DNA from: an uncultured beta proteobacterium
Lineage (GTDB): Bacteria; Pseudomonadota; Gammaproteobacteria; Burkholderiales; Burkholderiaceae
DNA length: 15,984 nucleotides
Direction of reading: 5' to 3'
Assembly: GCA_903843315.1 (NCBI GenBank)
Contig: CAIMPQ010000065.1
Span: forward strand, 1 to 15,984
Part shown: positions 1 to 6,170 of the stretch, in pieces
Layout: the number at the start of each line of letters is the position of its first letter
Position numbering within the stretch: position 1 is the stretch's first letter
Notes under the pieces: model-generated
The model's database searches: none
Told to the model about the DNA's origin: nothing
The model's input: only the letters and a program-made list of their open reading frames with translations
Program-made: the position numbers and the translations under genes

Positions 1-429
1 GATTTACCTGGCTCCAAATGGGTGGTTGGTGATGGGCCCGCTATGGCAGGCATTAAAGAAAAATACCCTGAGATTAATTACCTAGGCGTACTACAACAGC
101 ACGAGCTGGCTAAAGTGTATGCAGCTGCAGATGTTTTTGTATTCCCAAGCAAAACCGATACCTTTGGGCTGGTATTGCTTGAAGCGATGGCTTGCGGCAC
201 CCCTGTAGCAGCTTATCCCGTAACCGGCCCGATCGACGTATTGGGTAATTCGCCTGCAGGCGCCATGAATGAAGATCTGCGTGAAGCCTGCATACAGGCA
301 TTAAAGATTCCTCGTGAAGTAGCGCGTGCACATGCTGAGAAGTTCTCCTGGAGAGCGGCATCTGAACAATTTGTGCAGCATTTAAAGCCAGTACCTTCGC
401 CTGAAGTCCACGTCACTGCCTTAGCTTAA
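1..429 (+). CDS. GT4-family glycosyltransferase, C-terminal part (Agt-like; 5' end outside window)
   Basis: The frame is open from base 1, so the N-terminal acceptor domain lies left of the window; 142 codons of the C-terminal nucleotide-sugar-binding half remain. Visible landmarks are VVGDGPA, the AAADVFVFPS stretch, and DTFGLVLLEAMACGTPVAA, which is the GT4 EX7E motif with Asp for the first Glu (codon 157-159). The following YPVTGPIDVLG segment and a DLREAC helix are what I associate with glycosyltransferases that put hexose or uronic acid on diacylglycerol during phosphate starvation (Agt, usually paired with the phospholipase PlcP). That assignment is inference; family-level glycosyltransferase is secure. 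It ends 12 bases before dgkA, so the two are probably cotranscribed. Other GT4 roles such as mannosyl transfer are possible. Confidence 0.85.
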   Translation, partial: DLPGSKWVVGDGPAMAGIKEKYPEINYLGVLQQHELAKVYAAADVFVFPSKTDTFGLVLLEAMACGTPVAAYPVTGPIDVLGNSPAGAMNEDLREACIQALKIPREVARAHAEKFSWRAASEQFVQHLKPVPSPEVHVTALA

Positions 430-441
430 AGAAAGCCTCGA

Positions 442-846
442 TTGAATTCTAAGTACCATATTGATCAAAATCCTCATAAAGGTAACCGAGGGTTAACAAG
501 AGCCTGGCATGCCGCCAAGAACTCTTGGTGCGGTTTGGTATACGCCTTTTTAGAAGAAAGTGCCTTTAGACAAGAGCTCACTCTATTTGTTTTGTTAGCA
601 CCAGTCGCTTTCTTCTTACCGATTGCGCATTTAGATAAAGCCCTCTTAGTCTCTTCGCTGATTCTCGTTTTAGTTGTGGAATTACTCAACTCTAGCGTAG
701 AGGCCGCCATCGACCGTATCTCATTCGAACATCATGATTTATCCAAAAGGGCTAAAGATTTTGGCTCAGCAGCAGTGATGCTTGCACTTCTCATCGCAGT
801 TTTACTCTGGTCTGCCACCTGCATTCCGCTTGCCTTAAAACTGTAA
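442..846 (+). CDS. dgkA: Diacylglycerol kinase (DgkA family)
   Basis: This is a small integral membrane kinase of 134 residues, compared with about 121 in E. coli, phosphorylating diacylglycerol to phosphatidic acid with ATP at the inner membrane. Landmarks align with E. coli DgkA: AFRQE (41-45), the core VVELLNSSVEAAIDRI (78-93) with the catalytic Glu equivalent at 80 and Glu87, and RAKDFGSAAV (103-112). Three hydrophobic segments lie at about 47-63, 66-82 and 109-130. The start is TTG, the only sensible start after the preceding stop, with a weak AAAGAAAG upstream. Its position between a glycosyltransferase and an OlsB-like acyltransferase suggests recycling of diacylglycerol released in lipid remodelling; that role is inferred. 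Confidence 0.93.
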   Translation: MNSKYHIDQNPHKGNRGLTRAWHAAKNSWCGLVYAFLEESAFRQELTLFVLLAPVAFFLPIAHLDKALLVSSLILVLVVELLNSSVEAAIDRISFEHHDLSKRAKDFGSAAVMLALLIAVLLWSATCIPLALKL

Positions 847-889
847 TAAATGCCCTCTACGATTAACTAAACATTCAACAAGGCTAACT

Positions 890-1816
890 ATGTCAGACAT
901 CCCGAACCCCATTGGCGCCTTTGAGATCTTCTCATTCAAAAAAGAGAAGAAAAAATCTCTTTCGAAATTAAATCCAATTAAGAAATTATCAAAGAAGCTT
1001 GCTAAAAAGCTTTTTGGTAAAAAGTTTGCCAATAAAACGCGCGCTGAATTAGCAACCGCCGATATTGCTCCTGTAGTAAGGCAAATAGCTAAAGCAAAAA
1101 GACCGGCCTTTCAGATCGAATGGGCTAGCACTTCAAGCGAAATTAAGGAAGCACAACGATTGCGCTACAAAGTTTTTGCAGAAGAAATGGGTGCAAACCT
1201 GTCTAAAAATGCGGAAGGTTTAGATATTGACGAATTTGATGCCTACTGTGATCACTTATTAATTCGTGACCAAGACACATTAAAGGTCGTTGGTACCTAC
1301 CGCGTCTTACCTCCGCATAAAGCCCAAGAAATTGGACGTTTGTATTCAGATGCAGAGTTCGATTTATCTCGCCTAGATCATTTAAGGCCGAAATTGGTTG
1401 AACTGGGCAGATCTTGCGTCCATCAAGACTATCGTTCGGGCGCTGTGATTATGGCTCTTTGGAGCGGATTAGCCCAATATATGCAGAAGAATGGTTACGA
1501 GATCATGCTCGGTTGCGCGAGCATACCAATGGCCGATGGCGGTCACTTTGCAGCAAGTCTGTATAACTCTCTAGGTAATGATCAGATGGCGCCAACAGAG
1601 TTTCATGCCTTCCCACGTTTAGCTCTACCTTTAGATAAGCTGAATGGTGGTTTAGAAGTCGATGCTCCTCCACTCATCAAAGGCTACCTCAAGCTTGGTG
1701 CGAAGATTTGCAGTGCCCCAGCTTGGGATCCCGACTTCAACACAGCAGACCTGTTGACTATGCTGCGTCTTTCAGAAATTAATCCACGCTACGCAAAACA
1801 CTTCTTAGGTTTGTAA
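890..1816 (+). CDS. OlsB-like GNAT-type N-acyltransferase with Lys-rich N-terminal extension
   Basis: The 308-residue protein has a GNAT/hemolysin-type acyltransferase domain from about residue 74 to 265. Landmarks are AQRLRYKVFAEEMG (88-101), the DAYCDHLLI segment (117-125), VVGTYRVL (133-140) and LVELGRSCVHQDYRSGAVIM (169-188), which are typical of the family that transfers a 3-hydroxyacyl chain from ACP to ornithine in ornithine-lipid synthesis. OlsB is the best family match, but the true amine acceptor is not proven and no olsA partner is visible. Residues 17-49 hold 15 lysines and look like a cationic amphipathic helix, probably for membrane contact. AAGG lies six bases before the ATG. 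It follows dgkA by 43 bases and ends 11 bases from the convergent ppx stop, with no clear terminator between. Confidence 0.8.
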   Translation: MSDIPNPIGAFEIFSFKKEKKKSLSKLNPIKKLSKKLAKKLFGKKFANKTRAELATADIAPVVRQIAKAKRPAFQIEWASTSSEIKEAQRLRYKVFAEEMGANLSKNAEGLDIDEFDAYCDHLLIRDQDTLKVVGTYRVLPPHKAQEIGRLYSDAEFDLSRLDHLRPKLVELGRSCVHQDYRSGAVIMALWSGLAQYMQKNGYEIMLGCASIPMADGGHFAASLYNSLGNDQMAPTEFHAFPRLALPLDKLNGGLEVDAPPLIKGYLKLGAKICSAPAWDPDFNTADLLTMLRLSEINPRYAKHFLGL

Positions 1817-1827
1817 TTACAGGGGGT

Positions 1828-3390
1828 TTATTTCAAACGAAGTTCATAAGGGCGGCCGATACGAACCCATTCCGCTGCTTCTTTTAAAAGGCTAAATTCT
1901 GTTAAAGGATGGGTTACGGCCCATTCTTTAGAAATACTAACTTGATAAGCGCCATCTTCCTCGGAAACTTTCACCCTCGGTAAATCCTCATCGCTTCTGC
2001 CACGGCAGAGCACTTGAGCTAACCGTAAGCAGAACAACATACGCCAATCATAAAAGCTATCATTATTGGCTAATTTTCCGAGTTTTCCAGTGTGCCCAAT
2101 GAGCAAAGCAGCCAACCGCACTTGATCATTTTTCGAAAAGCCCGGCATATCTGCATTACCTGCAATATAGGCTGAATGCTTGTGGTATCCATTATGAGAA
2201 ATCGATAACCCAATCTCATGCAAGTTTGCTGCCCATTGCAGTAGAGCAATATTGTCTGATCTACTTTCATTATCTGACTTCGGCAGCTGTTGCAAGAATT
2301 CAGCGGCCAACTTACCAACGCGCGAGGCTTGCTCTCGATCCGCCGAATAGCGCTGCATAAACTGCTCAACCGTGACATAACGCATGTCATGATGTTGAGA
2401 GCGCCCCAGCAGGTCATATAACACCCCCGTGCGCAATGCAGCATCAGTGACTTCCATTTCTTCAATGCCAAGCTCATCGAATACCGCCAGCATAATCGCA
2501 AGGCCTCCGGGCCATACTGCTCTTCGATCATCTTTTAGACCCAATAACTCTACTTGGCTAACTTGCTCATATTTCAGAAGATGCTTTTTCATGGCGCGTA
2601 AGCCGTCACGGGTAATTAAACCGCTAGTAGCATTCACACGCCCCATAGTTAAGCTATCACCATGTCCATTAAAATCATTCGCTGCAATCAGTTCAGCAAG
2701 GGCTCTAGCAGTACCAGAAGAGCCAATCGCTTGTTTCCAGCCACTTTTCAGGTAAGCCCCTGAGATCACCTGAATCTCACGTCTGGCAGCCAGTTCAGCT
2801 TCTTTGAACGCATGGGCATCCACATTTCCTTTGGGGAAAAATTGCAAGCTATGTGACACGCAGCCGATGTAGAGGCTCTCCATGAGTTTTGGCTCATAGC
2901 CTTTACCAATAATGAATTCAGTAGAGCCACCGCCAATATCTACGACCAAACGATTACCCTGAACCGCTGGTACTTCATGAGCGGCGCCAATATAGATCAG
3001 ACGCGCCTCTTCTACTCCAGCAATAACTTCAATTGGAAACCCCAGAGCTTCTTGGGCATCTTCAACAAACTGCTGAGCGTTCTTAGCGACCCTGAGGGTG
3101 TTTGTGGCGACCGCGCGCACGTTGGATGGATCAAACCCCCTGATACGCTCACCAAAGCGTCTAATCGCCGTTAGGCCGCGTTGATAGGCATCATTACCGA
3201 GCAGTTTGTTTTCAGTTAAGCCAGCCGCTAAACGGACTGACTCTCGTAAGGTATCAATAGGACGGAGTTGCATACCGGACGGGGTATTGACAGCCTGAGC
3301 GACCAACATTCGAAAACTATTCGAGCCCAAATCCACTGCTGCCACTAGATCTTCAGAATGGATTAAGGGGTCGTCCGGATGAATTGCCAA
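1828..3390 (-). CDS. ppx: Exopolyphosphatase / Ppx-GppA phosphatase
   Basis: A 520-residue member of the ASKHA-fold Ppx/GppA family, close to the 513 of E. coli Ppx. It shows phosphate-1 VAAVDLGSNSFRML (16-29), a GVEEARLIYIG segment (125-135) carrying the catalytic Glu equivalent, phosphate-2 VVDIGGGSTEFIIG (149-162), and a C-terminal HD-like region with LHEIG (390-394) and H399. The enzyme releases orthophosphate from polyphosphate ends; GppA-type pppGpp hydrolysis cannot be excluded. The start is TTG with AGGA six bases upstream. Ppx is commonly next to ppk and the pho genes in relatives; here ppk is absent and the gene is separated from phoR by four accessory genes. A degenerate PHO-box-like site lies upstream. 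Confidence 0.93.
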   Translation of the reverse strand: MAIHPDDPLIHSEDLVAAVDLGSNSFRMLVAQAVNTPSGMQLRPIDTLRESVRLAAGLTENKLLGNDAYQRGLTAIRRFGERIRGFDPSNVRAVATNTLRVAKNAQQFVEDAQEALGFPIEVIAGVEEARLIYIGAAHEVPAVQGNRLVVDIGGGSTEFIIGKGYEPKLMESLYIGCVSHSLQFFPKGNVDAHAFKEAELAARREIQVISGAYLKSGWKQAIGSSGTARALAELIAANDFNGHGDSLTMGRVNATSGLITRDGLRAMKKHLLKYEQVSQVELLGLKDDRRAVWPGGLAIMLAVFDELGIEEMEVTDAALRTGVLYDLLGRSQHHDMRYVTVEQFMQRYSADREQASRVGKLAAEFLQQLPKSDNESRSDNIALLQWAANLHEIGLSISHNGYHKHSAYIAGNADMPGFSKNDQVRLAALLIGHTGKLGKLANNDSFYDWRMLFCLRLAQVLCRGRSDEDLPRVKVSEEDGAYQVSISKEWAVTHPLTEFSLLKEAAEWVRIGRPYELRLK

Positions 3391-3410
3391 AATATTTCCT
3401 AATTAAACTA

Positions 3411-3453
3411 ATGCCATATGAAATATGTCTATTTTATGAAAAATTCATGGCAT
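3411..3453. repeat. Imperfect palindrome upstream of ppx
   Basis: ATGCCAT (3411-3417) and ATGGCAT (3447-3453) are perfect 7-base inverted arms. The flanks continue the symmetry with two-base shifts (TAAT outside, GAA/TTC inside). The AT-rich centre holds a PHO-box-like sequence (3425-3442). It could be an operator, or a leader hairpin of ppx. Seen directly; the function is unknown. Confidence 0.4.
3425..3442 (-). promoter_or_regulatory. Degenerate PHO-box-like site upstream of ppx
   Basis: Read on the - strand the site is TTTTCATAAAATAGACAT, which agrees with the consensus CTGTCATAAAACTGTCAT at 13 of 18 positions. The AAAA linker is perfect and the two halves match 5/7 and 4/7. It ends 34 bases before the ppx start. 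In an AT-rich gap such a match may be chance, and no convincing -10 follows at the right distance. Confidence 0.25.
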
Positions 3454-3490
3454 ATTAATGAAATTACAAGCTAGTCTAATGGGGAAAAGG

Positions 3491-3709
3491 CTAAGCGGCT
3501 AAATTTTGTTCCGCACTGGAGCAGTCCACATCGCCGAAGCTGCAAAAAATACAGCAATCACCTGATTTAGGCTTCAAAATATTATTACAAGAATGACACT
3601 GATAGAGGTGCTGTGAGGTCCCCCGTGGGATCTCAAGGGCTTCGGATGCCTGGCAATAAGGGCAGGTAATGGTTGACTGGTTCATGGACGCTAAATGACT
3701 CATGAACAC
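3491..3709 (-). CDS. Small cysteine-rich GDCCxxC-motif protein (GDCCVxC family)
   Basis: The 72-residue protein has eight cysteines. CPYC (16-19) and CHSC (38-41) form a zinc-ribbon-like pair, then KPKSGDCCIFCSFG (46-59) with a further Cys63. It belongs to the small family named for the GDCCVxC motif, some members of which carry selenocysteine; here all are ordinary Cys codons and the Val is Ile. The function is unknown; metal or thiol-redox chemistry is plausible from the cysteine layout. The start is uncertain: GTG at 3709 has AAGG eight bases upstream, while ATG codons at 3703 and 3685 have poorer sites; homology begins near residue 12. It lies 57 bases downstream of the DUF2252 gene on the same strand. 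Confidence 0.75.
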   Translation of the reverse strand: MFMSHLASMNQSTITCPYCQASEALEIPRGTSQHLYQCHSCNNILKPKSGDCCIFCSFGDVDCSSAEQNLAA

Positions 3710-3766
3710 ATAGTGAACCTTTTATATTTCAAGAATATGTCAATCCAACTGATATGGATCAGATAC

Positions 3767-5224
3767 CTATTTAATGACCTTGCTCTTGGCTGCTACTAAT
3801 CTTCCGCTTTTAACTGCCTTACGAAATATTTCATAATCCTCTTGATTTTGTTTTGCATAAGCACGGGCAAATGCATACAGGGCATTATCAAGCTCTTTTG
3901 ATCGCCCACAGTAGCCAGAAATCATAGCCGCATCGCCCGAGCGAGCATGCCCTAAAGCAAGAGCCCACCCAAATAATCTCGCGTAATCCGGAAAATTCTC
4001 AAGAGAAACTCCGCCTGGCCCGAATACGATGCCCCCTTTCATGTCGCGCAATTGCCTTAAATAAAAACCTTGAGAGATGTCAATATCGTATTGAACAGCC
4101 CCGTAGTTCAGGAATATATCTGGCGCACCCTGTAGAAGACGTTGGCCTGCCACTACCCTCCTACCCATATCGTGATAAATGGATTCACCAAGATATGGAG
4201 ATAAAACAGACTTTTGCGCCTCTTTATATTGCAAGAATAGCGGGTCATTTACGCTATCCCCCTCGAAATAAAAGACCATACAAGTTGTTCCAACGCTTCC
4301 AATACCTACCACTTTTCTTGCAAAATCCTTGAGTGAGTAACGCTCAAAAAGTACTTGTCGATCGGCAAGCAAAGTACTCGCATAGTTAGATAAGGCATTT
4401 TCAACAAGAGACTTTAGTGGAACGCCACCATAATCCTTTTTGAAGTGCTCAATTAAGGGCGGCCTGTTAATGATCTTTCGATTCTTACCCACCAGAGTAG
4501 TTAAGCGCTCTAAAACTTGAATATTCCCCTGGCCCTTTGTGTCTTTAAGATAGGCATCTAATTTTTTCTGGTGATCTAAGCTAAATTGCTTGCGAATGTC
4601 TTTTTCACCAATAAATTCTTGGGCTAAATCTAGGTAAGGCATCTTGGCGTACTGCTCCATGCGCTTTTGATATTCTGAAGAAATTCGCTTAACTAATAAT
4701 TTGCTGAGTTTCTTATCTCCACCCATGCTTTCGCAGGCAATCACGGCGCTGGCCACCAAGCGTTTAATGTCCCACTCCCAGCTTCCTGGCAGGGTTTCAT
4801 CAAAGTCATTGATTCCAAAAACCAAACGATGTTCTGCTGTACCAAATAAACCAAAATTCGATACATGCATATCGCCACACAATTGGACAGTGATATCAGT
4901 GTCAGCTTGATTGGCCAAATCGTAAGCCATGATTGCGGCGCCGCCTCTAAAAAAAGCAAACGGCGAAGCCAACATACGTCCATATCGAATGGGCATCAGA
5001 GACTCAATGCGCCCTTTGCCCTGCTTTTCAAGAATAGTAACTGGATCAATTCGATCGACTCGAGGTCGATAAATACCCTGCTCGGTAATTGAAATTACTT
5101 TACGGAGCGCCTTCCCATCGGAGAAGCGTTTTTTGATGCTGGGCCGCGGATTATTAAATGACTCAATCGATTTCAGTACAGCAAACTTGGGTTTGATTCT
5201 TGGCGCCATATTTTGTCCTGTCAT
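3767..5224 (-). CDS. DUF2252 family protein (kinase-like fold suspected)
   Basis: The 485-residue protein fits DUF2252 over most of its length. Landmarks are RYGRMLASPFAFFRGGAAIM (80-99), CGDMHVSNFG (116-125), FGINDFDET (136-144), WEWDIKRL (149-156), GRRVVAGQRLLQGAPDIFL (354-372), YLRQLRDMKG (388-397) and GHARSGD (425-431). CGDxHxxNxG followed by INDFDE resembles the catalytic Asp/Asn and metal-binding Asp motifs of aminoglycoside-phosphotransferase-like kinases (D118, N123, D140/D142), so a small-molecule or protein kinase activity is possible, but no substrate is known. The start could be ATG at 5209 (MAPRIKPK), which has AGGA six bases upstream; the ATG at 5224 has a poorer site. No signal peptide is seen, so it is probably cytosolic. 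Confidence 0.88.
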   Translation of the reverse strand: MTGQNMAPRIKPKFAVLKSIESFNNPRPSIKKRFSDGKALRKVISITEQGIYRPRVDRIDPVTILEKQGKGRIESLMPIRYGRMLASPFAFFRGGAAIMAYDLANQADTDITVQLCGDMHVSNFGLFGTAEHRLVFGINDFDETLPGSWEWDIKRLVASAVIACESMGGDKKLSKLLVKRISSEYQKRMEQYAKMPYLDLAQEFIGEKDIRKQFSLDHQKKLDAYLKDTKGQGNIQVLERLTTLVGKNRKIINRPPLIEHFKKDYGGVPLKSLVENALSNYASTLLADRQVLFERYSLKDFARKVVGIGSVGTTCMVFYFEGDSVNDPLFLQYKEAQKSVLSPYLGESIYHDMGRRVVAGQRLLQGAPDIFLNYGAVQYDIDISQGFYLRQLRDMKGGIVFGPGGVSLENFPDYARLFGWALALGHARSGDAAMISGYCGRSKELDNALYAFARAYAKQNQEDYEIFRKAVKSGRLVAAKSKVIK

Positions 5225-5389
5225 CTACATTCCACTGATATTAATACTAGTCCAAGGCATTCCCCCTAATTAAGGGCTGTTTTGCCATAATTAGCTTCTT
5301 CAACATCTTTTTCTAGTAGCCATATCTTAAAAATGAAGCACTGATATACACTTTAGTGATTGGGAATAGGATCACCAGAGGAAATAGAT
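5225..5389. other. Divergent intergenic region between DUF2252 gene and mgtC
   Basis: This is the longest gene-free stretch of the window, and promoters for both flanking genes must lie here or in the gene ends. TATACA at 5345-5350 is a possible -10 for mgtC with no good -35. A short CCCT/AGGG-armed hairpin sits near 5264-5277. I see no PHO box and no magnesium-riboswitch-like leader; the region is too short for one. Confidence 0.4.
5377..5382 (+). promoter_or_regulatory. Ribosome binding site fixing the mgtC start
   Basis: AGAGGA lies seven bases before the ATG at 5390. This supports that start over the in-frame TTG at 5360, which has no comparable site. Confidence 0.7.
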
Positions 5390-5866
5390 ATGAGTCAATG
5401 GGAGTTATACGGGGCCATCTGCTTAAGACTTGGCTTAGCTTTATTGGTGGGGACTATCCTTGGGCTGAATCGCTGGCTACACCACAAGTCAGCAGGAATA
5501 CGTACTCACTCATTAGTAGCAATCGGTTCAGCAACGTCAATCATGCTGATCAGTGACTTTGTTCAAGATGATGCTCAGGCCGTGAGTCGAGTACTTCAGG
5601 GGCTGATTACGGGTCTCGGGTTTTTGGGTGCGGGGGTCATTCTTCATGAACAGAGATCCCAAAAGATCCATGGCCTTACCACTGCTGCCAGCCTTTGGGC
5701 ATGTGCACTCATTGGAGCGGCATTTGGCGCTGGTCAGTTCGCCTTAGGTGGCCTCAGCTTAGGGGCAATTTTGATTACCTTGGCAATTGGCGGACCCTTG
5801 GAGAGGCTCATTTCAGAAATCAGGGGTGTTAAACGCGGTTCTGAAGTCTCTGGTGAGTCCGACTGA
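5390..5866 (+). CDS. MgtC/SapB family inner-membrane protein
   Basis: A 158-residue membrane protein from the chosen ATG. It carries the family core: RLGLALLVGTILGLNRWLHH (13-32), SAGIRTHSLVAIGSA (34-48), RVLQGLITGLGFLGAGVIL (67-85) and HGLTTAASLWACALIGAAFG (94-113), giving about four or five membrane spans (roughly 8-26, 40-56, 69-85, 95-113, 118-135). The usual GxER is GLNR here. It lacks the C-terminal ACT-like domain of Salmonella MgtC (about 230 residues), so it is the short SapB-like type. The family is linked to growth in low Mg and, in Salmonella, to restraint of ATP synthase and to PhoR-dependent phosphate uptake. Placement near phoR makes a phosphate role worth testing; biochemical activity is unknown. 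Confidence 0.9.
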   Translation: MSQWELYGAICLRLGLALLVGTILGLNRWLHHKSAGIRTHSLVAIGSATSIMLISDFVQDDAQAVSRVLQGLITGLGFLGAGVILHEQRSQKIHGLTTAASLWACALIGAAFGAGQFALGGLSLGAILITLAIGGPLERLISEIRGVKRGSEVSGESD

Positions 5867-5894
5867 TACCCCCTGGCAGCGTTAAAAATGACTT

Positions 5895-5920
5895 TTGTCA
5901 TATTAGTTTGCTAGGATAGA
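5895..5920 (+). promoter_or_regulatory. Possible promoter of the 66-residue gene
   Basis: TTGTCA at 5895-5900 matches the -35 consensus at five of six bases. After 16 bases a weak -10 TAGATC begins at 5917. The -35 lies in a small inverted repeat ATGAC-TTTT-GTCAT (5888-5901). The promoter call is tentative. Confidence 0.3.
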
Positions 5921-5947
5921 TCTTTGTGCCATTAAATCTTAAAGACC

Positions 5948-6148
5948 ATGAGTAAATATCAATACGAAGATGCTATAAAGCAATTGCAAGAAACTGGCGC
6001 AATTGGTCTGGTTGATTTAAAAAGTCTGCCGTACGACGACTTAGTAGAGTTATTTGAAGAGATAAAGGTATGGTGTCTTTACGCTAACGGTAAATCTGAC
6101 AAGCTTCCTAAAGAATCTAAAAAGAAGAAGAAAAAGAAAAAAGATTAA
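5948..6148 (+). CDS. Unknown 66-residue protein with poly-lysine tail
   Basis: I do not recognise this protein. Residues 1-45 are acidic and amphipathic and probably helical (YEDAIKQLQETG, then DLKSLPYDDLVELFEEI), with one Cys at 43. After residue 48 it becomes basic and ends in a run of eight lysines plus Asp. No signal peptide or membrane span is seen. The ribosome site is weak (AAAGAC just before the ATG). Codon use with a sensible amphipathic pattern and a promoter-like sequence upstream favour a real gene. Its stop overlaps the phoR stop tail to tail by four bases (6145-6148). The A5/A5/A6 tract coding the tail is prone to slippage. The lysine tail suggests binding to RNA, DNA or anionic lipid; this is inference. 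Confidence 0.6.
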   Translation: MSKYQYEDAIKQLQETGAIGLVDLKSLPYDDLVELFEEIKVWCLYANGKSDKLPKESKKKKKKKKD

Positions 6149-6170
6149 TTACTGATACGTTCTTTAGGAA
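6105..6170. repeat. 11-base perfect inverted repeat across the phoR / small-gene junction
   Basis: TTCCTAAAGAA (6105-6115) and TTCTTTAGGAA (6160-6170) are exact reverse complements, 44 bases apart, centred close to the overlapping stop codons. Each arm encodes (L/F)PKE near the C-terminus of the protein on its own strand. The spacer contains the purine tract for the lysine tail. Seen directly; the role is unknown. Confidence 0.75.

Noticed and set aside
2070..2531. Open frame of 153 codons on the - strand inside ppx
   Set aside because: It is a shifted frame within a well-conserved ppx; its translation has no family features.
3540..3560. Selenocysteine in the GDCCxxC motif
   Set aside because: All motif positions are ordinary cysteine codons and no in-frame TGA is present, so no recoding is needed.
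3729..3746. Direct repeat TTGACAT-ATTC-TTGAAAT upstream of the GDCCxxC gene as a PHO box
   Set aside because: It has the right 11-base step but only 9 of 14 half-site matches, in an AT-rich gap; not distinguishable from chance.
3749..3762. CTGAT-ATGG-ATCAG hairpin after the DUF2252 gene as a terminator
   Set aside because: A five-base AT-rich stem without a T run is too weak to call.
5360..5389. TTG at 5360 as the mgtC start, adding ten residues
   Set aside because: It has no ribosome site, while the ATG at 5390 has AGAGGA at good spacing and the usual family start length.
5888..5914. TTGTCAT at 5895-5901 as a PHO box for the small gene
   Set aside because: Only one half matches; the second half after the ATTA linker (GTTTGCT) agrees at about three of seven bases. 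It fits better as a -35 or a small inverted repeat.
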